Shown here: positions 10,401-19,241 of the stretch, one piece after another | Position numbering within the stretch: the stretch's first letter is position 1 | How the letters are laid out: each line of letters starts with the position of its first letter | Source: Synechococcus sp. CC9902 | GTDB lineage: Bacteria > Cyanobacteriota > Cyanobacteriia > PCC-6307 > Cyanobiaceae | DNA: 64,000 nucleotides | NCBI RefSeq assembly: GCF_000012505.1 | Contig: NC_007513.1 | Coordinates: forward strand, 1 to 64,000 | Direction of reading: 5' to 3' | Notes under the pieces: model-generated | Told to the model about the DNA's origin: nothing | What the model saw: the letters and a program-made list of their open reading frames with translations, nothing else | The model's database searches: none | Made by a program: the position numbers and the translations under genes

Positions 10401-11048
10401 GTGACGGGAACCGAAACGGGACGCCTGGCATCCCTGCTTCGTTGGCTTGGCCTCACGATGGTTCTCGTTCTCGTCCTGCAGATGGCTGCGGTCTTGGTGG
10501 GATCCGACTGGTCGGTGGAGGCGACTCCTCCTCCGATCACTGGACCTTTGGTGGCGCTGGCCCCACTGGGGTTTATTGGACTGTTGACCTGTCTGATTGG
10601 ATCACGCCTTGAGAACCCTCAACAGCAAGTCACCCCACTGCGGGTTGTGGTTTGTGCTTTTTCCGCTCTTCTAGCGATTGGCATGGTGGTGGCCGTTCCC
10701 ATGTCGTTAAGCAATGGGGCTGGTGATCTCTCGAAGACTCAGAATCTTGAGCAAGGTCGGGCAGCGATGAAGGAAGCCCGGGCGTTTCGCGACGATCCCG
10801 AGCAGGTGGCTTCCTTGGGCGAACAGTTGGCTCAAGCAGGACAGTTGGCTGCTGACGCCACTGACGAGGACAAGCTGCGTGCTGCAAAAACGATGATTGA
10901 CGAGCAGATCGACCAAATGGACACGCAGCTCAAACGGGTGGAGTCGCAGCAGACCCGTGAATCTCGGCAACGATTGATTGGCGGTACGGCCACCGCTGTT
11001 GTTCTGGCAGTTGCATTTGTGCTGCTTGCACTCACTGCAGTGATCTGA
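10401..11048 (+). CDS. Membrane protein resembling the HpsJ family
   Basis: This 215-residue protein begins with GTG. It has four hydrophobic segments: about 14-34, 47-66, 81-101 and a C-terminal one at 194-214. A soluble, charged, probably helical stretch (about 110-190) lies before the last. The arrangement, with RWLGL near the N-terminus and a C-terminal anchor after a coiled coil, resembles cyanobacterial proteins annotated as HpsJ-like (named from hormogonium polysaccharide genes). That label rests on layout rather than a motif, and a role in polysaccharide export in a unicellular marine strain is unproven. Confidence 0.75.
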   Translation: MTGTETGRLASLLRWLGLTMVLVLVLQMAAVLVGSDWSVEATPPPITGPLVALAPLGFIGLLTCLIGSRLENPQQQVTPLRVVVCAFSALLAIGMVVAVPMSLSNGAGDLSKTQNLEQGRAAMKEARAFRDDPEQVASLGEQLAQAGQLAADATDEDKLRAAKTMIDEQIDQMDTQLKRVESQQTRESRQRLIGGTATAVVLAVAFVLLALTAVI

Positions 11049-11064
11049 TTGCTGGTTAGGTTGG

Positions 11065-11829
11065 TTGAACTCCCTGACTCTGGGCGCAGAGGCTTTGGTT
11101 CAGTCCAATCCCAGACCTGATCTACCGCTGGGCGAAAGGCTTCAGCAAGATCTCAAAAATGACCTGATTGCAGGGTTGCTGGTGGTGATTCCACTGGCAA
11201 CCACTATCTGGCTATCCACGATTGTTAGCCGGTTTGTACTGGCTTTCCTGACGTCGATTCCGAAGCAGTTCAATCCCTTCATCACCCTGAATCCGCTTCT
11301 TCAGGATCTGATCAACCTGGCCCTCGGACTCACGGTTCCCCTAATGGGGATCCTGTTGATTGGCCTTATGGCTCGCAACATTGTGGGCCGATGGTTGCTC
11401 GAATTCGGAGAGGGCACACTCACCCGGATTCCTCTTGCCGGCTCCGTTTACAAAACTCTCAAGCAGCTGCTCGAAACTGTGTTGGGCGGAAATTCGGCCC
11501 GCTTCCGCCGAGTCGTTCTGGTCGAATATCCCAGAGAAGGTTTGTTCAGTGTTGGCTTTGTCACCGGCGAGGTGGGCCCTTCACTCCAATCCGATCTTGA
11601 AACACCACTCTTAAGTGTGTTTATCCCCACGGCGCCTAATCCCACCACCGGTTGGTACACGCTTGTGCCAGAGGGTTCAGTACGGGAACTGAATATTTCC
11701 GTTGAGGAAGCGTTCCGCACGATCATTTCAGCTGGCATCGTGAACCCAGATGAGCAAGAAGCCCCTGTGAATCGCAGCTTCTCCAGCCTCATAGCTCAGT
11801 TGCGGGCCTCCGCATCCCCTTCCAGCTAA
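11065..11829 (+). CDS. DUF502 family membrane protein
   Basis: A 254-residue protein with two clear transmembrane helices, at about residues 34-56 (IAGLLVVIPLATTIWL) and 85-107 (LGLTVPLMGILLIGLMA). A soluble C-terminal half contains RIPLAGSVYKTLKQLLE and VLVEYPREGLFSVGFVTG, both typical of DUF502. The longest frame uses TTG at 11065; a second TTG at 11095, just before VQSNPRPDLPLGERL, gives a more usual N-terminus. The function is not established. It sits in a plus-strand run with nusB and ftsY, three bases before nusB. Confidence 0.85.
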   Translation: MNSLTLGAEALVQSNPRPDLPLGERLQQDLKNDLIAGLLVVIPLATTIWLSTIVSRFVLAFLTSIPKQFNPFITLNPLLQDLINLALGLTVPLMGILLIGLMARNIVGRWLLEFGEGTLTRIPLAGSVYKTLKQLLETVLGGNSARFRRVVLVEYPREGLFSVGFVTGEVGPSLQSDLETPLLSVFIPTAPNPTTGWYTLVPEGSVRELNISVEEAFRTIISAGIVNPDEQEAPVNRSFSSLIAQLRASASPSS

Positions 11830-11832
11830 TTC

Positions 11833-12468
11833 ATGGCCTCACGATCCCTTTCCCGCGAGTTGGCCTTGCTGGTGCTTGGCCAAGTGTCGGAACAGAACAA
11901 GTTGTCGACAGCTGATTTAGGGATCGAGTCCCTGCTTGAAAAAGCCCTCGAAAGCCTCACCCAACATTGGAGGGAAGCGCTCGATTCATCCGCGTCGGAA
12001 CTGGACCATGCGCAGCAACGTCTCCTCGATAGTGAGCTTCAACAGGGTCAGGCCTCCACGTTGGATGTTGTGCGTGATCATCTGCGCTCATCGTTAGGCA
12101 CTGCTGAACAGGTTTTAAATGGCCTTTCAGCCACGCTTGAACTTCCCAGGCTGCTACTCCTTTCAGATCAAGAGAAAGTTCGTTCTGCTGCGATGGAACG
12201 CATTGCTCAGGTGATCCGACAACGCGAGAGCATCGACGCGAGATTGGATCAAGTGATGGAAGGTTGGCGGCTGGGTCGACTACCGCGCATCGATCGCGAC
12301 ATTCTTCGTCTGGCTGTTGTCGACCTTCAAACCATGGGAACACCTGCTCCTGTGGCGTTCAATGAAGCCGTTGAATTGGCGAATCGATACAGCGATGAAC
12401 AGGGTCGTCGGATGATTAATGGTGTGTTGCGTCGCTTCCACGATGCTCAATCCACTGCAGCGGACTGA
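11833..12468 (+). CDS. nusB: Transcription antitermination factor NusB
   Basis: NusB binds boxA RNA with ribosomal protein S10 and promotes antitermination on rRNA operons. At 211 residues it is longer than E. coli NusB (139), as usual for cyanobacteria: an extra helical segment is inserted after the N-terminal ARELALLVLGQ-type helix. The C-terminal half is canonical (PRIDRDILRLAV, PVAFNEAVELANRYSDEQGRRMINGVLRR). It starts with ATG, three bases after the previous gene, and its stop overlaps the ftsY start (ATGA), implying coupled translation. Confidence 0.95.
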   Translation: MASRSLSRELALLVLGQVSEQNKLSTADLGIESLLEKALESLTQHWREALDSSASELDHAQQRLLDSELQQGQASTLDVVRDHLRSSLGTAEQVLNGLSATLELPRLLLLSDQEKVRSAAMERIAQVIRQRESIDARLDQVMEGWRLGRLPRIDRDILRLAVVDLQTMGTPAPVAFNEAVELANRYSDEQGRRMINGVLRRFHDAQSTAAD

Positions 12469-14036
12469 TGGTGTTCAACTGGTTCGAGCGTGAAGCCTCT
12501 TCCTCTGGGGAAACCCCTTCAACGCCAGATTCACCAGCGGTTGAACAACAACCGCCTGAAGACGCCGTTCAGGTGATTCCTGAGCCAGATCTTTCAGCTC
12601 TTCAAGACGCTGGTGATCAAAACGGTGAAGGGCAAGACGACGAAGTGCAGGAAGAAGATGAAGCGTTGGTTTGGGCCCGTGAGGCCTACGCGCGGTTGAA
12701 GGCACAGCAACAAGCTGCTGCTACGGCGCCAAAAACACCAGTTTCGACAACTCCTGAGCCTGAGCCAGAAGCCACTCCCGAGCCAACTTCGGCTGTAGAT
12801 CCAGAGATTGCAGCGGAACCGAGCCCACTTGTTTCGCTAACGCCAGAGGTCAGTCCAGAACCCACCCCAGCTCCAACGGTTGGTGGGTCCTTGCTTGAGC
12901 AGGCCGCGGCCCAACGTCAACAGCGCCAACAAGAGCAGGAGGTTCGTGCACTTGAGGTGGCGCCTGAACCGACCATCAGCACCCCACCGCCTCCAGCCGC
13001 AGACGCTGTGGAGCCGACCCTTGGTGAATTTGATGAAGACTTCACCTGGTCTGCTCAGGTTTTGGCAGCTCAGGGCCGACGTGCTGATCAGATGTCGCTT
13101 GAGGAAATCGACTGGCTTGGAAGGCTCCGTCGTGGTCTGGAGAAGACACGGCAAGGCTTTGTCACCGGCCTATTGGAAAACCTCGGCGATGACCCCCTCA
13201 CGCCAGAGGTGCTTGACGAACTCGAGACCCTGTTGCTGCGTGCCGATGCCGGTGTTCAGGCCACCGATCAGGTGTTGGAAGCGTTGCGACAGCGGATGAA
13301 TGAAGAGGTTGTGGATCCCGTTGAGGGAATCCGTTTTCTCAAGGATCAACTGCGTGGTTTGCTGGATGCTCCGATCAAGGCCAGCGGAGTTCCACTTCTT
13401 GCGCCAGAGCGAGGTCGTCTCAATATTTGGTTGATGGTGGGAGTGAACGGTGTGGGCAAAACCACAACGCTCGGGAAATTGGCAAATCTTGCTGTGCGGA
13501 GTGGCTATTCAGCTCTAATTGCAGCTGCAGACACCTTTCGGGCAGCAGCCGTTCAACAGGTTGAGGTTTGGGGTGAGCGCAGCGATGTTCCGGTGATTTC
13601 CAATCCCAGTAGCAATGCAGATCCTGCGGCGGTGGTGTTCGATGCCATCGGTGCTGCTCGATCCCGTGAAACCGACCTGCTGTTGGTGGATACGGCAGGG
13701 CGATTGCAGACGAAGCACAACTTGATGGAAGAACTGCAGAAAGTTCGGAAAATCATTGATCGTCTTGCACCAGAGGCGAATGTTGAGTCGTTGTTGGTGC
13801 TAGATGCCAGCCAAGGTCAGAACGGTTTGCGGCAAGCGATGGCTTTTGCGAAAGCAGCTGGTTTAACAGGAGTTGTTGTGACCAAACTCGATGGCACGGC
13901 CCGAGGTGGTGTCGCTTTGGCGGTGTCGTCGGAAGCGGGCTTGCCCATCCGTTTCATTGGTGCTGGCGAGGGGATCCGTGATCTCAGGCCGTTCAACAGT
14001 TTTGAATTCGTTGAGGCTCTACTGGCCGGACGATGA
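12468..14036 (+). CDS. ftsY: Signal recognition particle receptor FtsY
   Basis: FtsY docks SRP-ribosome complexes at the membrane. The 522-residue protein has a long N-terminal region (about 1-195) of acidic and Pro/Glu-rich low-complexity sequence, then the helical N domain (about 200-310) and the GTPase G domain. The latter shows GVNGVGKTTTLGKLA near residue 325, DTFRAAA, LLVDTAGRLQTKHNLM and TKLDGTARGG. The C-terminal GEGIRDLRPF is diagnostic of FtsY over Ffh. The ATG at 12468 overlaps the nusB stop. The acidic A region is expected for membrane attachment and varies widely between species. Confidence 0.96.
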   Translation: MVFNWFEREASSSGETPSTPDSPAVEQQPPEDAVQVIPEPDLSALQDAGDQNGEGQDDEVQEEDEALVWAREAYARLKAQQQAAATAPKTPVSTTPEPEPEATPEPTSAVDPEIAAEPSPLVSLTPEVSPEPTPAPTVGGSLLEQAAAQRQQRQQEQEVRALEVAPEPTISTPPPPAADAVEPTLGEFDEDFTWSAQVLAAQGRRADQMSLEEIDWLGRLRRGLEKTRQGFVTGLLENLGDDPLTPEVLDELETLLLRADAGVQATDQVLEALRQRMNEEVVDPVEGIRFLKDQLRGLLDAPIKASGVPLLAPERGRLNIWLMVGVNGVGKTTTLGKLANLAVRSGYSALIAAADTFRAAAVQQVEVWGERSDVPVISNPSSNADPAAVVFDAIGAARSRETDLLLVDTAGRLQTKHNLMEELQKVRKIIDRLAPEANVESLLVLDASQGQNGLRQAMAFAKAAGLTGVVVTKLDGTARGGVALAVSSEAGLPIRFIGAGEGIRDLRPFNSFEFVEALLAGR

Positions 14037-14073
14037 ACCGTTGCTACGTTGCGCGTCTTAAGGGGTCGCAGCG

Positions 14074-15483
14074 TTGAGCAGCAAGCCACCCCGTCGTCAT
14101 TCCACCCCGGTCCAGCGGGCTGTAGCTCCTTCGCCGCAGGCGATGGCGTCGTTGCGTCAATTGTTCGACAGCTTGAGCAACGAACAGCGACGCAACCAGG
14201 ATCTGCTGGTGTCGCTGGCTTTTGCCCTGCGCAGTTTTACCAACCTGCATCGCTTTTTAGAGCTGGTGCCTGTTGTGGTGTCTCGACTTGTGGGAGTCGA
14301 TGGTGCTCTCATCGTGCCGTTTCAATCCGATGGTCGTTTGTGGCGCGATCAACTTCAGGCTGTCCCCGTTGAGCAGTCTCAGGACCTTTTTCGCCGCTTA
14401 GCGAGCTTCCAGCCAGGGGAATCAGCTGGTTTTGGCACCGATGACGCCCAGATGTTGGCCTTGGATCGATTGGTCCAACGCTGTCTTCCGAAGGCGGGCT
14501 TATTCGCTACATCCGTGGTGGTTCGCGGTCGATGTCGCGGTCGTTTGTACGTGTTTGATCCTTCGTCCGAATTGGTTTGGACCGAGGTGCATCGCCGTCA
14601 TGCCCAATTGGTGGCCGATTTGGCGGGGGTAGCGATCGAAAATGATTTGATGTTGCAAGATGCCCGTCGCCATGAACGGGTTGATCGCCAGCTGAGCATT
14701 GGGGCGGAAATTCAGGCCCAATTGCTGCCCGATCATTGCCCGGTGATTGAGGGTGTGGAGCTTGCCGCTCGATGCCGTCCAGCCTTCCAAGTGGGAGGTG
14801 ATTACTACGATTTCATTCCCACGCGTCCTGAACTCATTGGTCGGCGACGGGAACGTGGTCGCTGGGCATTGGTCATGGGCGATGTGATGGGAAAGGGTGT
14901 TCCCGCTGGTTTGCTGATGACCATGTTGCGCGGGATGCTCCGTGCGGAAGTTCTCAGTGGATTATCACCCGATCGCATCCTTCATGACCTCAACCAACTC
15001 GCCCAAGAGGACCTTGCGCAATCCCACAGATTCGTGACGTTGTTTTATTCGGATTTCGATCCGCGAACACGTCGTTTGCGATATGCCAATGCAGCCCATA
15101 ACCCCCCTTTGCTCTGGCGCTCAGAGCAAAGAAGTATCAGCAGGTTGGATGCTGCTGGTTTGCTGATTGGATTACAGCCGGAGGCGGATTATGGGCTCGG
15201 TGAAGTGCGGCTGGATCCGGGTGATGTTCTCCTCTATTACACCGATGGTGTCACCGAAGCGCCTGGAATAACGGGAGATCGCTTTGATGAAGCTCGGTTG
15301 ATTCGTGCCTTGGAGAGTGCCTGCCGCAGTGGCCAAGGGTCCCAGGGAATTCTCGACACCTTGTTTGAGCGTCTCGATCGATTTGTGGGGGCGAACCGAC
15401 AGCTCGAAGACGACGCCTCCATGGTGGTGTTGAAAGTGCCCGAGGCGGTCACACTGCCAAACATGGTTGTTCCATTGCCTTAG
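14074..15483 (+). CDS. GAF/SpoIIE-type serine phosphatase (RsbU-like)
   Basis: A 469-residue protein with a GAF-like sensor region (about 45-185) and a PP2C/SpoIIE phosphatase domain (about 200-465). Metal-binding features of the latter are visible: [42 protein letters not shown] and the late [10 protein letters not shown]. Such proteins dephosphorylate anti-sigma-factor antagonists in partner-switching cascades, but no STAS or kinase partner is adjacent. The start used is TTG at 14074; [11 protein letters not shown] at 14143 is an internal alternative. It ends 37 bases before the argH start chosen here. Confidence 0.9.
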   Translation: MSSKPPRRHSTPVQRAVAPSPQAMASLRQLFDSLSNEQRRNQDLLVSLAFALRSFTNLHRFLELVPVVVSRLVGVDGALIVPFQSDGRLWRDQLQAVPVEQSQDLFRRLASFQPGESAGFGTDDAQMLALDRLVQRCLPKAGLFATSVVVRGRCRGRLYVFDPSSELVWTEVHRRHAQLVADLAGVAIENDLMLQDARRHERVDRQLSIGAEIQAQLLPDHCPVIEGVELAARCRPAFQVGGDYYDFIPTRPELIGRRRERGRWALVMGDVMGKGVPAGLLMTMLRGMLRAEVLSGLSPDRILHDLNQLAQEDLAQSHRFVTLFYSDFDPRTRRLRYANAAHNPPLLWRSEQRSISRLDAAGLLIGLQPEADYGLGEVRLDPGDVLLYYTDGVTEAPGITGDRFDEARLIRALESACRSGQGSQGILDTLFERLDRFVGANRQLEDDASMVVLKVPEAVTLPNMVVPLP

Positions 15484-15520
15484 GGCAATCACCCTTCCGC
15501 CTGACAAGCTGTGGTTATTG

Positions 15521-16951
15521 ATGAATAAATCGATGGCTGGTGGGGTGACAGGCGGCGCCGACGGCACCTGGAGTGATCGCTTCGAGCAAGGCTTGCATCC
15601 CTTTATTGAAGTGTTCAACGCTTCGATTGGGTTTGATCTCACGTTGCTTCAGGAGGATTTGGATGGCTCGATTGCCCATGCACGGATGCTCGGTTCCTGC
15701 GGGGTGATCAGCGTTGAGGAAGCAGAGCAGTTGGTGCAGGGTTTGGAGACGATTCGGAGCGAAGCTCATGCGGGAACGTTTCAGCCCGGACTCGCCGATG
15801 AAGATGTTCATTTCGCCGTAGAGCGGCGATTGATTGCGCTGTTGGGGCCGGTTGGCAAAAAATTGCACACCGGCCGCAGTCGCAATGATCAAGTTGGAAC
15901 GGATTTGCGCTTGTGGTTACGGCGCCGCTTGGATGAATTGGAGGGCGATCTGCAACGCTTGCAGCGGGCTCTTGTGGCGCAGGCTGATCTGCATCGCCGC
16001 ACGATGATTCCGGGCTACACCCACCTTCAACGGGCTCAGCCGCTTTGTTTGGCGCATCACCTTCTTGCTTACGTAGAGATGTTGGAGCGGGATCGGTTGC
16101 GTCTTCACGATGTGCGCAGCCGGGTGAACATTTGCCCCCTTGGTGCGGCGGCGTTGGCTGGAACCCCGGTTCCCATTGATCGTCAGCAGACGGCGAAGGC
16201 TTTGGGATTTGATGCGATCTATGCCAACAGCCTTGATGCGGTAAGCGACCGTGATTTTTGTGTGGAGTTTTCGGCAGCGGCTTCCTTGGTGATGGCCCAT
16301 CTCAGCCGTTTGGCTGAGGAGGTGATTGCTTGGGCATCAGAGGAGTTCAGATTCGTTCGTCTCAGTGATCGGTGTGCGACCGGTAGCAGTTTGATGCCGC
16401 AGAAAAAAAATCCTGATGTGCCCGAATTGGTGCGTGGCAAATGCGGACGGGTGTTCGGCCACTTGCAGGGGCTGCTCACCATGATCAAGGGCCTTCCGTT
16501 GGCCTACAACAAAGATTTTCAAGAAGACAAAGAGGCTCTCTTCGATGCGTTTCGCACCACCCGCGATTGCATTGAGGCCATGGCGATTCTGTTTGAAGAA
16601 GGTCTTGAGTTCCGTACGGAACGTTTGAACACGGCCGTGGAACAAGATTTCTCTAATGCCACCGATGTGGCTGATTACCTCGTTGCCAAGGGAGTTCCCT
16701 TCCGGGAGGCGTATCAGCTTGTTGGTGCTGTTGTTCGCCGATGCCTTGATGAAGGTTGTTTGCTAAGAGATTTAAGCCTCGCGGCATGGCAGGAGTTGCA
16801 TCCAGCATTTGAAGCTGATTTGCATGATGCGCTTGCCCCGCAGGCAGTTGTGGCCGCTCGTCGTAGTGAAGGTGGAACAGGATTTGATCGGGTGGATGAA
16901 CAATTAGGCCGCTGGTTGCAGCATTTGAACGGAACGCAACCTGTGGGATGA
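15521..16951 (+). CDS. argH: Argininosuccinate lyase
   Basis: ArgH cleaves argininosuccinate to arginine and fumarate, the last step of arginine synthesis. The fumarase/aspartase superfamily signature [15 protein letters not shown] lies near residue 288, and [17 protein letters not shown] with [14 protein letters not shown] are also intact. The length of 476 residues fits the family (about 460). The frame is open further upstream to 15467, but that would overlap the previous gene; ATG at 15521 (MNKSMAGG) or 15533 (MAGG) is more credible. Confidence 0.96.
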   Translation: MNKSMAGGVTGGADGTWSDRFEQGLHPFIEVFNASIGFDLTLLQEDLDGSIAHARMLGSCGVISVEEAEQLVQGLETIRSEAHAGTFQPGLADEDVHFAVERRLIALLGPVGKKLHTGRSRNDQVGTDLRLWLRRRLDELEGDLQRLQRALVAQADLHRRTMIPGYTHLQRAQPLCLAHHLLAYVEMLERDRLRLHDVRSRVNICPLGAAALAGTPVPIDRQQTAKALGFDAIYANSLDAVSDRDFCVEFSAAASLVMAHLSRLAEEVIAWASEEFRFVRLSDRCATGSSLMPQKKNPDVPELVRGKCGRVFGHLQGLLTMIKGLPLAYNKDFQEDKEALFDAFRTTRDCIEAMAILFEEGLEFRTERLNTAVEQDFSNATDVADYLVAKGVPFREAYQLVGAVVRRCLDEGCLLRDLSLAAWQELHPAFEADLHDALAPQAVVAARRSEGGTGFDRVDEQLGRWLQHLNGTQPVG

Positions 16952-17077
16952 CTCCCTTGCGCAGCCGGGTCTACGCTGAAGAAGCCAGTGGAACATCACT
17001 TCGTTTCGGAGTTATGGCCCGATGGCAATGTTCCAGGCCCATTTGGTCCATTTTTTCGTACCCGGTCCACGCAGAAC

Positions 17078-17668
17078 GTGAGCATTTTTGTTGGCAACCT
17101 TCCCTTCCGCGCTGAGCAGGAGGACGTGACTGAGCTGTTTGCTCAGTTCGGTGAAGTCGTGAATTGTGCCCTTCCCCTCGAGCGGGATACCGGCCGAAAG
17201 CGCGGATTTGCTTTTGTCGAAATGTCCGACGATGCAGCCGAAGAAGCTGCCATCGAAGGTCTCCAGGGCGCTGAACTCATGGGCCGCCCGCTTCGTATCA
17301 ATAAGGCTGAGCCTCGCGGAAGCGCCCCACGTCGTGGCGGCGGCGGCGGTGGTTACGGCGGCGGTGGCGGCGGTGGTGGCTACGGCGGTGGCGGCGGCGG
17401 CGGTGGTTACGGCGGCGGTGGCGGCGGTGGTGGCTACGGCGGCGGTGGTGGCGGTGGCGGTTACGGCGGCGGCGGCGGCGGCGGTGATCGCCCCTCTGGT
17501 GCCCGTGGTTGGGAAGATCGCAGTTATGGCGCCCGAGACAGTGCTGCTCCCCAAGGCGGCAATGCCTATGACGAAGGCCGTAGTCGTCGTCGTCGCTCCT
17601 CTGGTGGCGGTGGTACTGGTGCCAGTGGTGGTGACGATTTCTCTGGTTACGGGGGAGCTGAGGGTTAA
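17078..17668 (+). CDS. RRM RNA-binding protein with glycine-rich tail
   Basis: A 196-residue cyanobacterial RNA-binding protein of the Rbp type. One RRM fills residues 1-80, with RNP2 (IFVGNL) at the very start and RNP1 (RGFAFVEM) near residue 43. The tail is almost pure glycine with regularly spaced tyrosines, then an Arg/Ser-rich end. The start is GTG at 17078, immediately before SIFVGNLPF; the open frame continues to 16988, but the extra 30 residues do not resemble the family. Such proteins bind mRNA and are often cold-regulated. The tail is the longest homopolymeric tract in the window. Confidence 0.93.
   Translation: MSIFVGNLPFRAEQEDVTELFAQFGEVVNCALPLERDTGRKRGFAFVEMSDDAAEEAAIEGLQGAELMGRPLRINKAEPRGSAPRRGGGGGGYGGGGGGGGYGGGGGGGGYGGGGGGGGYGGGGGGGGYGGGGGGGDRPSGARGWEDRSYGARDSAAPQGGNAYDEGRSRRRRSSGGGGTGASGGDDFSGYGGAEG
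17338..17486 (+). repeat. 27-base tandem repeat encoding Gly8-Tyr units
   Basis: Tyrosine codons TAC fall at 17354, 17381, 17408, 17435 and 17462, exactly 27 bases apart, separated by eight GGC/GGT glycine codons each. The wobble bases vary, so the units are not identical at DNA level. The tract is likely to change length between strains by slippage. Confidence 0.9.
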
Positions 17669-17690
17669 TCGACCCTTCAGCCTTTTCGCT
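17658..17690 (+). terminator. Probable terminator of the RRM gene
   Basis: CTGAGGGT (17658-17665) pairs with ACCCTTCAG (17672-17680) around the stop codon, with one bulge, and is followed by CCTTTTCGCTT. The T tract is weak. A stronger imperfect hairpin, AGAGGCCGG..CGTC with GACG.CCGGCCTCT (17692-17726), lies just beyond, inside the last codons of the convergent dusA gene. Confidence 0.4.
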
Positions 17691-18694
17691 TAGAGGCCGG
17701 CGTCTTTTAGTTGACGTCCGGCCTCTTCCAAAATGTTGAGATCGGCGCCTTTGCGTTGGGATCGTTCGCCGAGCTCGCGACGCCAATGGCGTGCACCGGG
17801 TACGCCCTCAACGAGTTGAACCAAGTGTCGGCATAGATCCCAAAGCCGACCTCCTCGGTGTAAGTGCAATGCGGCATGGGGAATCAAGCCTTCAACCACA
17901 TCCGATGCCAAGAGTTGGCGTGGGGGTTCTCCATAGATCAAATGGTCGATGTCTGCCCATCGCAAGGGGTGGGCGTAGGCGGCTCGGCCAACCATCGCTC
18001 CATCGCATTCATGCAGGGCAGCTAAACAATCCTCAGGTGTTTCGAGGCCACCATTGAGTTCGATCAATAAATCTGGGCGACGTTGCTTGAGCGCGACAAC
18101 GCGCTCGTGCTGCAGTGGCGGGATGGTTCGATTTTGTTTGGGGTCTAAACCTTCCAACCATGCTTTTCGGGCATGAACGGAAAACCGTTGGGCTCCGGCC
18201 GCCGCCACCCGATCAACAAAAGCTGTGAGCAACTCGTCGTTATCCAGATCGTCAATGCCAATCCTGTGTTTCACGGTCACGGGTAGTGCAGTGGCTTGAC
18301 CCATTGCCTCAACACACCTGGCCACTAGATCGGGATCGGCCATTAAGCAGGCCCCGAAGTTACCGGCTTGCACTCTTTGGCTTGGGCACCCCACATTCAG
18401 ATTGATTTCGTCGTAGCCCCAGTCCAAAGCGAGGCGGGCAGCATCGGCAAGAAGGTTGGGATCATCGCCACCCACCTGCAGAGCAATGGGGTGTTCGATG
18501 GGATCGAAATCCAGCAGCCGGTCGCGTCGGTTGGTGTAATGCAGGGCTTGAGCAACAACCATCTCCGAGTACAGAAGGGCTCGACGGCTGATCTGTCGCA
18601 TCAGCACGCGAAAGTGCCGATCCGTGCAATCGAGCATTGGCGCCACGCTGAAGCTGTGGGCAGCAACGGTTGCTGGACTTCCAACCTCGGTCAT
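17690..18694 (-). CDS. dusA: tRNA-dihydrouridine synthase, DusA type
   Basis: This flavoenzyme reduces uridines in the tRNA D-loop. From ATG at 18694 it is 334 residues. SVAPMLDCTDRHFRVLMR (about 16-33) is the FMN-binding entry, NLNVGCPSQRVQAGNFGACLM (about 99-118) holds the catalytic Cys116, and VTVKHRIGID, FSVHARKAW and LNGGLET follow in family order. The DusA subgroup is indicated by the RVQ-G-FGACLM form. The frame stays open upstream to 18847 but would run into msrB, so MTEVGSPATV is preferred. Its ATG overlaps, head to head, a possible msrB start. Confidence 0.94.
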   Translation of the reverse strand: MTEVGSPATVAAHSFSVAPMLDCTDRHFRVLMRQISRRALLYSEMVVAQALHYTNRRDRLLDFDPIEHPIALQVGGDDPNLLADAARLALDWGYDEINLNVGCPSQRVQAGNFGACLMADPDLVARCVEAMGQATALPVTVKHRIGIDDLDNDELLTAFVDRVAAAGAQRFSVHARKAWLEGLDPKQNRTIPPLQHERVVALKQRRPDLLIELNGGLETPEDCLAALHECDGAMVGRAAYAHPLRWADIDHLIYGEPPRQLLASDVVEGLIPHAALHLHRGGRLWDLCRHLVQLVEGVPGARHWRRELGERSQRKGADLNILEEAGRQLKDAGL

Positions 18695-18734
18695 GGATCC
18701 ATTAGAACCGCTTGAGTTCCCTGGTTCAGAGCTG

Positions 18735-19241
18735 ATGACCAATAGTTCGGCTGTTCTGTCCCGTCGTTCATTGATGTTTGCTGCACTAGCTGGTGTTTTT
18801 GGGAGTCTGTGGCGGCCCAAAACGGTTCTAGCGGCCTCAAAGGCCAATGATCCTCAGTGGGATCTCAGCCCAGAGGTTTGGCGAGAGCGTCTATCCCCCC
18901 AAGCCTTTGACGTCCTCCGTAACGAGGGCACTGAGCGTCCGTTTACGAGTCCTTTAAATGATGAAAAACGCAGCGGTAATTACCACTGCGCCGGATGCGA
19001 TTTGGCGTTGTTTTCATCGGAGGGAAAGTTTGATAGCGGAACGGGTTGGCCCAGTTTTTGGCAACCACTCAGCGAAGCGATCGAGACGAAAGTAGATTTC
19101 AAATTGATTGTCCCGCGCACGGAATATCACTGTTCGCGCTGCGGTGGACATCAGGGCCATGTGTTTAATGACGGACCCCGACCAACTGGAAAGCGTTACT
19201 GCAACAACGGAGTCGCCCTCGTCTTCCGCCCTGCAACCTGA
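18735..19241 (+). CDS. msrB: Peptide-methionine (R)-S-oxide reductase with export signal
   Basis: MsrB repairs methionine-R-sulfoxide. From ATG at 18735 it is 168 residues. Zinc ligands CAGC (Cys85, Cys88) and CSRC (Cys133, Cys136) are present, with the substrate motif GTGWPSFW and catalytic Cys156 in RYCNNG. The N-terminus SRRSLMFAALAGVFGSLW has twin arginines before a hydrophobic stretch, suggesting Tat export to the lumen or periplasm. An in-frame ATG at 18693 would add 14 residues and place the start codon over that of dusA. The end overlaps the next gene's likely start by 74 bases. Confidence 0.93.
   Translation: MTNSSAVLSRRSLMFAALAGVFGSLWRPKTVLAASKANDPQWDLSPEVWRERLSPQAFDVLRNEGTERPFTSPLNDEKRSGNYHCAGCDLALFSSEGKFDSGTGWPSFWQPLSEAIETKVDFKLIVPRTEYHCSRCGGHQGHVFNDGPRPTGKRYCNNGVALVFRPAT

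Noticed and set aside
17012-17786. Long frames antisense to the glycine-rich gene
   Set aside because: They are the complement of GGC/GGT repeats and encode only Ala/Thr or His/Arg runs; shadows of the real gene.
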